DNA of 54,656 bases from Clostridia bacterium (GTDB lineage: Bacteria; Bacillota; Clostridia; TANB77; CAG-465): the NCBI GenBank assembly GCA_028684095.1, contig JAQUGQ010000003.1:68979-123634 (forward strand), given 5' to 3'. The notes under the pieces are model-generated. The model was not told where the DNA came from, did no database searches, and was given only the letters and a program-made list of their open reading frames with translations. Each line of letters starts with the position of its first letter. The first letter of the stretch is position 1. The translations under genes were made by a program, and so were the position numbers. Positions 10,732 through 18,139 of the stretch are shown here, in pieces.

Positions 10732-11637
10732 TTACTTATATTTAACATCTTCTTTTGTCTTTAAAGAAGCATATATATATTTATATCTCTCATATCTTTG
10801 TATATCTATTTCATTATTATTTACTGCTTGCTTAATTTTACATTCTGCTATACCTTCATTTATATGATTACAATCTAAATAATTACATTCGTATTTACTA
10901 AATTCATCATAATATTTTTTTAAATCTTCTGACTCTATATCATATAACTCATAACTTGAAAACCCAGGAGTATCTAAAATAAATGAATTTTTATCTATAT
11001 TATATAGCTTAACATATTTTGTTGTATGTTTACCCTTATTTGTTTTAGATCCTATTTCACCTATTTCTATTTTAAGAGAACTGTTATTTAATAATTTTAT
11101 TATTACAGAAGATTTTCCAACCCCAGAATTACCTGAGAAAGCAGATGTATTATTTTTCAACTTATCTTTTAAGTTGTCTAAACCAATCTCATTTTTACTG
11201 CTTATTTGTAAAAGTTCTATATTTAAATTAGAATATATTTTTTTAATATATTCTAATTCCAAATCAAGTTTATCATTTAATAAATCAATTTTATTAATAC
11301 ATATTATTGGAATAATATTTTTGACTTTACATAAAACTATCTGTTTATCTAATAATATATAATCTGGCTTTGGATTATCAATAGATATCAAAAGTATCAT
11401 TTGACTAATGTTACTTACCGGTGGACGCATAACAAAATTCTTCCTTTTAATTATTTCTGTTATAAGATAGGTATCGTAACTTTTTTTTATAATAACATTA
11501 TCTCCAACATATATTTTGTTTTTTTTCATATTACCTGGTAATATAGCTGTATGAAGAGAATTACTCTCTTCATCTACAGTTATATACTTATCTAATAATA
11601 TCTCTATTACTTTCGATTTAATAAAATCTTTATTCAA
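10732..11637 (-). CDS. rsgA: Small ribosomal subunit biogenesis GTPase RsgA
   Basis: A circularly permuted GTPase that helps late 30S subunit maturation. The 301-residue protein has an N-terminal OB-fold, then the G motifs in permuted order: NKIDLL (G4) precedes GNSGVGKSS (G1) and DTPGFSS (G3). A C-terminal zinc knuckle has two Cys in CNYLDCNH and one more in AECKIKQ. It follows prkC by 11 bases in the conserved stp-prkC-rsgA-rpe block, which links kinase signalling and ribosome assembly in Firmicutes. Confidence 0.95.
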   Translation of the reverse strand: MNKDFIKSKVIEILLDKYITVDEESNSLHTAILPGNMKKNKIYVGDNVIIKKSYDTYLITEIIKRKNFVMRPPVSNISQMILLISIDNPKPDYILLDKQIVLCKVKNIIPIICINKIDLLNDKLDLELEYIKKIYSNLNIELLQISSKNEIGLDNLKDKLKNNTSAFSGNSGVGKSSVIIKLLNNSSLKIEIGEIGSKTNKGKHTTKYVKLYNIDKNSFILDTPGFSSYELYDIESEDLKKYYDEFSKYECNYLDCNHINEGIAECKIKQAVNNNEIDIQRYERYKYIYASLKTKEDVKYK

Positions 11638-11648
11638 ACTTTTCTCCT

Positions 11649-13700
11649 CTATTCAGCAAATTTAATTGTTTGCGTCTTAACTTCTTTTTTATTTATATAT
11701 ATCTTTAAAGATGCTGATGTATATCCATTTAATGAAAATTCTGCTTTAGTAGCAGTTATTGCAAATGATTTATCAAATACTGTATTTCCGGCTGTGCCAT
11801 CAATACTTGCAATAACTTTTACTTCAATATCTTCTGTGTATTCAGTTGTACCTTTTAGTTCAGTTAAATCTAATGATACAACTTTAGTAACTGAAAGTTT
11901 ATTAACTGTTATTTCAACTAAATCTCCTTCTTTTAACTCTTGATTTTGTGGATAATTTTGAGCTGTAACTACACTATTAGTCTTAGTTTTATCCTCTCCA
12001 TATATAACCTTTACAGTTAGTTTTAAATCTGTTAAAGTTTTATTTGCAACCACTTCGGTATTTCCTATAACTGAAGGCATAATTATTCTAGCTTTTCCAT
12101 CACCTTTACTTATTTTAATTTTTATAGTACTTCCAAAAGGTAGCTGTGTATCTTTTACAGGATCTTGTGAAATAACTATATTTGCTAGTACTTTTGTACT
12201 TATTTCTTCTTCTAATTGTATTACAAATCCAAGTGTATCTTCAAGTTCATATTTAACTACTTTTATGTCTTTACCAGTAACATCAGGAACAGTAACCATT
12301 TTTTGTCCTTTACTTACAACAACATAAATTTTTCTATCAGTCGCAGTTGTAGCTTTTTCAGGTGTTTGTGAAATTATCATACCTTCTGCTAAAACCAAAT
12401 CATATTCAGCTTTATCTTGTAAAACCTCAATATTTTGATTTACATATTCTTTTTGAACTTCTTCAAAGTTTCTGCCAACTAAATTAGGAACTTCAAATGT
12501 AGTAGCTGGTTTATTATCTGCATTGATTTTCTTTATAATTTTAACAGTAAAAAATGTTAGCACAGATAAAATAATAACAGCTATAATTACACTAATTATA
12601 ATAATCTTTTTTTTATTTTTGCTCATCCTCTTATTCATATTTTTATCTGAATTTTTATCTGAATTTTTATCTATATTATTTTCATCTGTAACATCATTAT
12701 TTTCTTGTTTCAAATCATTCTTAAGACTTTTAGAGGTTACTAAATTCATTCTACGTACAGGATTCCTAGTTCTTAAATTTGGCACAATATTTTCTTCGAT
12801 TATTTCATCTGTTATAATAGGAATAACCTGAGTTGATCCAGCTTCTACAGATGAACCAGTTCTATTATATTTATTAGTATCATTCATAGATTCATGAATT
12901 TCTTGTAACATCTCTGTAGCACTTTTATATCTACTAGTAGTATTTTTTGCCATTGCTTTTAGTATTATCTTATTTAACGATTCTGATACATTTGCATTAA
13001 TATCTATAGGATTAATTGGTGCCTCTTGTATATGTTTTAGTGCAACTGAAACAGCAGAATCACTATTAAAAGGTACCCTACCTGTAGCCATTTCATACAT
13101 AACTACACCTAATGAATATATATCAGATTTTTCATCTGTATATCCACCTTTAGCATGTTCAGGTGAAAAATAATGTACAGAACCCATTGTTGTACCAAAA
13201 TTAGTTATTGTTGAAGAAGTTGTAGCTTTAGCTATACCAAAGTCTGTAACCTTTGCAACCATATTCTTATTTAGAACTATATTTTGTGGTTTTATATCTC
13301 TATGAATAATATGTTCTTTATGAGCAGCTTCTAATGCTGATGCTATTTGCATAGAAATTTTTAATGTCTCTTCTGTACTAAGAGCACCTTTTTTCTCTAT
13401 ATAATCTTTTAAAGTTCTACTTTCTAAAAGTTCCATAATTATATAATTTATTCCATTTTCTTCTCCAACATCATATACAGAAACAATGTTTGGATGAGTT
13501 AAAGAAGCTGCAGATTGTGCCTCTGTTTTAAATCTTTTTACAAATGTATCATCTTTGGCAAACTCTGGTTTCAAGACTTTTACAGCAACATTTCTGTTTA
13601 ATAGTCTACATTTAGCTTTATAAACAAAAGCCATTCCACCTACACCAATTTCTTCAATTATCTCATATCTATTAGATAATAACTTACCTATAAGTTCCAT
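11649..13700 (-). CDS. prkC: Serine/threonine protein kinase with PASTA domains
   Basis: A membrane-anchored Hanks-type kinase that senses cell-wall fragments (muropeptides, lipid II) through PASTA domains. The kinase domain spans about residues 10-270 with the P-loop GVGGMAFVYK, HRDIKPQN and TDFGIAK. A Lys-rich juxtamembrane stretch precedes a single transmembrane helix near residue 370. Outside are three PASTA repeats starting VPNLVG, VPDVTG and MPSVIG, then an approximately 80-residue beta-rich C-terminal domain not typical of PASTA. It lies 15 bases downstream of its phosphatase. Confidence 0.95.
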   Translation of the reverse strand: MELIGKLLSNRYEIIEEIGVGGMAFVYKAKCRLLNRNVAVKVLKPEFAKDDTFVKRFKTEAQSAASLTHPNIVSVYDVGEENGINYIIMELLESRTLKDYIEKKGALSTEETLKISMQIASALEAAHKEHIIHRDIKPQNIVLNKNMVAKVTDFGIAKATTSSTITNFGTTMGSVHYFSPEHAKGGYTDEKSDIYSLGVVMYEMATGRVPFNSDSAVSVALKHIQEAPINPIDINANVSESLNKIILKAMAKNTTSRYKSATEMLQEIHESMNDTNKYNRTGSSVEAGSTQVIPIITDEIIEENIVPNLRTRNPVRRMNLVTSKSLKNDLKQENNDVTDENNIDKNSDKNSDKNMNKRMSKNKKKIIIISVIIAVIILSVLTFFTVKIIKKINADNKPATTFEVPNLVGRNFEEVQKEYVNQNIEVLQDKAEYDLVLAEGMIISQTPEKATTATDRKIYVVVSKGQKMVTVPDVTGKDIKVVKYELEDTLGFVIQLEEEISTKVLANIVISQDPVKDTQLPFGSTIKIKISKGDGKARIIMPSVIGNTEVVANKTLTDLKLTVKVIYGEDKTKTNSVVTAQNYPQNQELKEGDLVEITVNKLSVTKVVSLDLTELKGTTEYTEDIEVKVIASIDGTAGNTVFDKSFAITATKAEFSLNGYTSASLKIYINKKEVKTQTIKFAE

Positions 13701-13715
13701 ATTTTTTTACTCCTT

Positions 13716-14471
13716 TTAGTTTAAACTTGAAAGATCAATTATTAAAGCTGTGATATTGTCTGTTCCACCTCTATTATTTGATTCTTCAACTATTTTTTGT
13801 GCTATTATATCAAATTCGTTATCTTTGAATATATTTAATAACTCATGTTTTTTTATCATATTTGTTACCCCATCAGTGCACATAAGTATATATCCATTAA
13901 GTTTGTCATCTATTTTACTGATATCCACTTCTATATCCTTAAATACTCCAACTGCTTTTGTAAGAATATGCCTTTGTGGATGATTTTTAGATTCTTCGTA
14001 CGTTATTATATTTGTTTTAACTAATGTGTTTACATACGTATCATCTTCTGTTAAACGTACTATTTCACTTAAATTTTTATTTATATAATATATTCTGCTG
14101 TCACCTATAGATAAGTAATATAAGTTATTTAAATACCTAAATACTACTAATAATGTAGTACCCATACCTTTATATTTAACATCTGTCTTTTCGAGATTAA
14201 ATATTTTATCATTTGTTATCTTGATTATACTTTTTAGCATACTTGATATATATTTATCTTTATTTTTACTTTTAATAATATTAGAGTATTCATTTAAAAT
14301 GCTATCATATACTGATTCTGCACATATTTTACTTGCAACCTCTCCGCATTCATATCCACCGAGTCCATCCGCTACAATATATATATCACATTCAGTACCA
14401 ATTTTTCTAATTAAGTAATAATCTTCATTTATTTCTCTTTTTCTACCAACATCACTTCTAACAACATACAT
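13716..14471 (-). CDS. stp: PP2C-family protein phosphatase (partner of PrkC)
   Basis: A metal-dependent Ser/Thr phosphatase that reverses PrkC phosphorylation. The 251 residues contain the PP2C motifs RKREINEDYY, VADGLGGYECGE, GDSRIYYI, MCTDGVTNM and GGTDNITALII, which supply the metal-binding aspartates. It is the first gene of the block and has its own consensus promoter. AGGTGA lies upstream of the ATG. Length and motifs are normal for Stp/PrpC. Confidence 0.95.
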   Translation of the reverse strand: MYVVRSDVGRKREINEDYYLIRKIGTECDIYIVADGLGGYECGEVASKICAESVYDSILNEYSNIIKSKNKDKYISSMLKSIIKITNDKIFNLEKTDVKYKGMGTTLLVVFRYLNNLYYLSIGDSRIYYINKNLSEIVRLTEDDTYVNTLVKTNIITYEESKNHPQRHILTKAVGVFKDIEVDISKIDDKLNGYILMCTDGVTNMIKKHELLNIFKDNEFDIIAQKIVEESNNRGGTDNITALIIDLSSLN

Positions 14472-14511
14472 GAATAAAAATCACCTACTCTCATATCATA
14501 TATTCTACTAC

Positions 14512-14540
14512 ATAATACATTATATTGCAATACTTGTCAA
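14512..14540 (-). promoter_or_regulatory. Sigma-A-type promoter for the stp-prkC block
   Basis: On the minus strand TTGACA (14535-14540) and TATTAT (14512-14517) have a 17-base spacer, 41 bases before the stp start. It may drive the whole tightly spaced run down to pyrG; no strong terminator was seen inside the run. Confidence 0.75.
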
Positions 14541-14677
14541 AAAATTTTATGTATTTTAATAGTAATTAACAAGATTAAGTGTATTACTAGATTAATTACT
14601 AAATATATTAATATTTTAATATATAAATTTGTATACTATATATTATTCTGCAGTATAAAAAGTATTATAAATTAAAT

Positions 14678-14730
14678 ATATAAAAAATCATATTAACTTA
14701 ATATTTTAAATATTATGTTGATATGATTTT
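14678..14730 (-). terminator. Rho-independent terminator after rlmN
   Basis: Two 14-base arms (14684-14697 and 14717-14730, one G-T pair) flank a 19-base AT-rich loop. On the minus strand the hairpin runs into TTTTTTATA. It separates fmt-rlmN from stp-prkC. The rest of the 14472-14742 gap is AT-rich sequence carrying the stp promoter. Confidence 0.65.
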
Positions 14731-14742
14731 ACTATTATATTA

Positions 14743-15780
14743 CTACTGATTATTTTCTTCTATATGTTTTTGCCTTAATTGTCCGCAAGCAGCATCTATG
14801 TCACTACCTAATTCTCTTCTTACTGTTGAAACAATACCAGATGAATTTAGTGTATTCATAAATATTTCTATATTTTTTTCTTTAGATTTTATATATACAC
14901 CATTTTTTATTTCATTTACTGGTATTAAATTTACATGAGCAATCATTCCTCTTAAAAGTTTCACTAAATTTAAGGCATCTTCTTTTGTATCATTTACATC
15001 ATTTATTAAAGCATATTCAAAACTAATTCTTCTGCCAGTTGTTTTTATATAATATCTACATGCTTCTAGCAATTCGTTTATTGTATATTTATTTGCAATT
15101 GGCATAATCTTTTTTCTTTCAATATCTGTAGTACAGTGAAGAGAAATCGATAATGTAGATTGTATGTTTTCATCAGCTAATTTATATATATTAGGAACTA
15201 CTCCACATGTAGATAAACTTATATGTCTTGCACCAATATTCAGTCCTAATGGATAGTTAATTAATCTGATAGATTTAACAACATTATCATAATTATCTAA
15301 AGGCTCACCTATACCCATATATACAACATTAGAAATTCTTTCGCCAGTATACTTTTCTACAGCTATTATTTGTCCTTCAATTTCACTAGCAAGTAAATTT
15401 CGTACGTATCCTTCTTTAGTAGAAGCACAAAATTTACATCCCATTTTACATCCAACTTGAGAAGATACACACATTGAATTTCCATAATTGTATTTCATAA
15501 ACACAGATTCTATAGCAGTATCATCCTCTAATTTAATTAAAAATTTAATAGTACCATCCTTTTTAGATTTTTGTACATTTATAATTGATAATTTAAGAAT
15601 GTAAGTTTGTTCTTTTAATTTATCTCTTAAACTTTTAGAAATATCAGTCATATCATCAAAGCTTTCTATTTTCTCTTTATGTAACCATTTAAATATTTGC
15701 TTTGCATGAAATTTTTTTTCACCTAACATTTCAATATATTCTTCTAATTCATCTAATGTATATTCATTTATATTTATCAT
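14743..15780 (-). CDS. rlmN: 23S rRNA/tRNA adenine C2-methyltransferase RlmN
   Basis: A radical-SAM enzyme that methylates C2 of A2503 in 23S rRNA and A37 in some tRNAs. The cluster motif GCKMGCKFCAS gives the C-x3-C-x2-C iron-sulfur ligands. MGIGEPLDNYDNV and the C-terminal catalytic cysteine region (DIDAACGQLR) are conserved. It overlaps fmt by four bases (ATGA type), so the two are translationally coupled. rsmB, which usually sits between fmt and rlmN in Firmicutes, is absent here. Confidence 0.96.
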   Translation of the reverse strand: MININEYTLDELEEYIEMLGEKKFHAKQIFKWLHKEKIESFDDMTDISKSLRDKLKEQTYILKLSIINVQKSKKDGTIKFLIKLEDDTAIESVFMKYNYGNSMCVSSQVGCKMGCKFCASTKEGYVRNLLASEIEGQIIAVEKYTGERISNVVYMGIGEPLDNYDNVVKSIRLINYPLGLNIGARHISLSTCGVVPNIYKLADENIQSTLSISLHCTTDIERKKIMPIANKYTINELLEACRYYIKTTGRRISFEYALINDVNDTKEDALNLVKLLRGMIAHVNLIPVNEIKNGVYIKSKEKNIEIFMNTLNSSGIVSTVRRELGSDIDAACGQLRQKHIEENNQ

Positions 15781-16721
15781 TTAAACATTTCTCCTAATTC
15801 TATTTTATTACCGTTTAAAAATGGTGATATTTCCATAATTTTACTACTCAGTGGCTGAATTTTTTTTATTTCTATTGAACCATTTTTACATTTGATGACT
15901 AATCTATTTTTTGTAACTAAAACTACTGAGCCGTTATTACCTTCGATATTTTCAGCTTCTTTTACTTCTAAAACTTTGAATTTTCTTCCATCGCTGTGAA
16001 CTATATAACTGCCAATATATGGTGAAAGACCTCTTACAAAATTAAATATTTCTCTTGGAGTTTTACTCCAATCTATTTTTGTCATTTCTTTTTTTATCAT
16101 TGGTGCAATAGAAAAATCACCTTCTTGTTTAATTCTAACAATATCACCAATTATTAATTTATCTAATGTTTTAACTAATAACTCTGATCCTACTTTCATA
16201 AGTTTGTTTGTCATCGTTTCTAAATTATCCTCATCATTAATTATAACTGTTTCTTTAAGTAACATATCACCAGTATCCATACCAACATCCATAAACATTG
16301 TTGTTATACCAGTTTCAGATTCTCCATTCATTATAGAATGATGTATTGGAGCAGCACCTCTATACTTAGGTAACAACGATCCATGAACATTAATACATCC
16401 AAATCTAGGTAAATCTAAAATTTCTTTTGGTAATATTTTTCCATAAGCAGTTACTACAATAATATCTGGATTCAACTCATTTAATATTTTAATTACTTCT
16501 TCATTTTTTCTTATCTTTTCAGGTTGGAATACAGGAATATTTTTTTCATTAGCATATTCTTTTACTGGTGAAGATTTAAGTTTCATACCTCTACCACTTA
16601 AAGTATCTGGATTTGTAAAAACACCAATTATATTATATCCCGAATCATACAAACCTTCTAAAGAACATTTTGCAAATTCTGGTGTTCCCATAAAAACAAT
16701 TTTAATATCTTTTCTATTCAT
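15777..16721 (-). CDS. fmt: Methionyl-tRNA formyltransferase
   Basis: Formylates initiator Met-tRNA using 10-formyl-tetrahydrofolate. The 314-residue protein has the N-terminal MGTPEFA and the catalytic segment HGSLLPKYRGAAPIHH with the His of the Asn-His-Asp triad, followed by MDVGMDTGDML with the Asp, and a C-terminal OB-like domain. A CGGAGG SD precedes the ATG and a strong promoter sits upstream. Unlike the usual def-fmt operon, it is separated from def by a HepT-like gene, a 33-residue ORF and a terminator. Confidence 0.97.
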   Translation of the reverse strand: MNRKDIKIVFMGTPEFAKCSLEGLYDSGYNIIGVFTNPDTLSGRGMKLKSSPVKEYANEKNIPVFQPEKIRKNEEVIKILNELNPDIIVVTAYGKILPKEILDLPRFGCINVHGSLLPKYRGAAPIHHSIMNGESETGITTMFMDVGMDTGDMLLKETVIINDEDNLETMTNKLMKVGSELLVKTLDKLIIGDIVRIKQEGDFSIAPMIKKEMTKIDWSKTPREIFNFVRGLSPYIGSYIVHSDGRKFKVLEVKEAENIEGNNGSVVLVTKNRLVIKCKNGSIEIKKIQPLSSKIMEISPFLNGNKIELGEMFK

Positions 16722-16745
16722 ATATTCCTCCGATTAATTCTATTA

Positions 16746-16774
16746 ATTATATCACATATATCTATGCTTATCAA
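16746..16774 (-). promoter_or_regulatory. Sigma-A-type promoter for fmt-rlmN
   Basis: On the minus strand TTGATA (16769-16774) and TATAAT (16746-16751) are 17 bases apart, about 25 bases upstream of the fmt start. It follows the terminator at 16808-16843. Confidence 0.75.
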
Positions 16775-16807
16775 GACTATTATTCAAATACATAATAATA
16801 CTTTAAT

Positions 16808-16843
16808 CAAAAAAATAACGTTGCAGATATTAACTGCAACGTT
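16808..16843 (-). terminator. Rho-independent terminator after the 33-residue ORF
   Basis: A perfect 10-base stem (AACGTTGCAG, 16817-16826, with CTGCAACGTT, 16834-16843) has a seven-base loop and is followed on the minus strand by ATTTTTTT. It ends the def-HepT-like-small ORF unit. Confidence 0.85.
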
Positions 16844-16851
16844 TGGATTGT

Positions 16852-16953
16852 TTACTTCTTTTTATATGTCACGAAAAAATTTCCGTCACTAAAATGCTTA
16901 AGCTGAATATTAATTATTTCATAAATACTCTCATCGAGTTCATCAAAAAACAT
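16852..16953 (-). CDS. Putative 33-residue small protein
   Basis: A short frame starts at an ATG preceded by GGGTGAT at normal SD spacing and ends in TAA nine bases before a strong terminator. The translated protein starts MFFDELDESIYEIINIQ and ends in a basic KKK tail; it is acidic in the first third and has no membrane segment. The placement between the HepT-like gene and a terminator argues that it is transcribed. No family is recognised. It could be a leader or antidote-like peptide, but nothing in the sequence shows that. Confidence 0.5.
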   Translation of the reverse strand: MFFDELDESIYEIINIQLKHFSDGNFFVTYKKK

Positions 16954-17005
16954 AAAAAATCACCCATTCTATTATCGAAAAGGTGTTTTTAACAAATTAA
17001 AATTA

Positions 17006-17416
17006 TTATCCTCTTTTATGTAAATCTTTTAAGAAAACACTGAAATTTGGTAAATCTTTTGAAATTATATCATACATATATTCACATGTTATCTCATCAT
17101 AATTAAAAATTAATTTATTTCTAATATCTAACATATTAGTATACATGTCCAGATTTTTAGGATCTAATTTACCATTTTTACAGAGTATATCAAAAATTTC
17201 ATTATAATTAGAGCCATTTTGAAGCTTAAATTTCTGGGTAGTATGAACAGCTAAAAAAATAGCTGTTTGTATTGCACCATACATATACGTTTGTGATGCA
17301 GCAACATTTTTGGGATTTTCACAAAAACTTTTTTTGTTTAGTTTCAAAAAATTTGATAATTCAATAACACATTTCTTAAAAAACTTTACTTTATCTGCTA
17401 TTACTTTATTATCCAT
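17006..17416 (-). CDS. HepT-like (DUF86) protein lacking the catalytic histidine
   Basis: This 136-residue, all-helical protein resembles HepT/DUF86, the RNase toxin of HEPN-MNT toxin-antitoxin pairs. The family segment with R-x4-H-x-Y near the C-terminus is recognisable as DIRNKLIFNYDEI: the Arg-Asn and the Tyr that is AMPylated in HepT are present, but the catalytic His is Phe. An MNT nucleotidyltransferase partner is not adjacent. It lies 11 bases downstream of def, probably in the same transcript. It is probably not an active RNase; a binding or scaffold role is a guess. Family assignment is moderate. Confidence 0.55.
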   Translation of the reverse strand: MDNKVIADKVKFFKKCVIELSNFLKLNKKSFCENPKNVAASQTYMYGAIQTAIFLAVHTTQKFKLQNGSNYNEIFDILCKNGKLDPKNLDMYTNMLDIRNKLIFNYDEITCEYMYDIISKDLPNFSVFLKDLHKRG

Positions 17417-17427
17417 ACTCTACTCCT

Positions 17428-17955
17428 TTATTTTTTTACTTTTTTATTCTTCTTTTTATCTTTGGTATTATCTTCCTTCTCTCCTACGTATGTATCATAC
17501 GCAATGTCAACGAATACTTTTCCATCTAGATGATCAAGTTCATGTTGAAGAACTACAGATTCTATATCTTTAGCATTTATTGTTATTTTATTTCCTTTTA
17601 TATTAGTAGCTTCTACAGTTATTTTTTCGTGTCTATCTACACAACCAAACAGGTCTGGAAAACTTAAACATCCTTCTTCTGTAGTTACCATTTGTTTAGA
17701 TGATTTAGTAATTACCGGGTTAATTAAGATTTTAGGAGTTCTAACTCCTCCTTCTTTTATGTATTCTATATCATATACTACAATTCTTTTTAAAACTCCA
17801 ACCTGACATGCAGCAAGTCCAATACCATCATATTTATATAAAGTGTCTATCATGTCTTCTGAAATTTCTTTTATTTTATCATCTATTATCTCAACTTCTC
17901 TTGATCTTTTGTATAATAATTCATCTTTTAATTTTCGAATTTCTCTAACTGCCAT
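17428..17955 (-). CDS. def: Peptide deformylase
   Basis: Removes the N-formyl group from nascent proteins, undoing the work of Fmt. The 175-residue protein has all three motifs: GIGLAACQVG, EGCLSFP (metal Cys) and QHELDHLDG (two metal His and the catalytic Glu). The C-terminus carries an extra Lys-rich tail of about 15 residues. It uses a CGA arginine codon near the start, which matters for the CGG question raised in the findings. No clear promoter was picked out in the 184-base gap upstream. Confidence 0.96.
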   Translation of the reverse strand: MAVREIRKLKDELLYKRSREVEIIDDKIKEISEDMIDTLYKYDGIGLAACQVGVLKRIVVYDIEYIKEGGVRTPKILINPVITKSSKQMVTTEEGCLSFPDLFGCVDRHEKITVEATNIKGNKITINAKDIESVVLQHELDHLDGKVFVDIAYDTYVGEKEDNTKDKKKNKKVKK

Positions 17956-18139
17956 ATCCTAACTCCCTTCATTATTCTATTTTATACTTTATTATTTAAT
18001 ATTTAATATTCTTCCATCAATTATTTTATATACTAGAATAATTGTATTACTATTTTATGTTTTTCATATTTAGATATAACAGTTACGTTTTGTTAACTTC
18101 TATTATTAAAACTAATTTTTTATAATTTCTTTTCTAAAC

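Noticed and set aside
12600-12700. Repeated DKNSDKNSDKN-type sequence in PrkC as a tandem-repeat feature
   Set aside because: It is a short low-complexity stretch in the juxtamembrane linker, common in this kinase family at high AT content.
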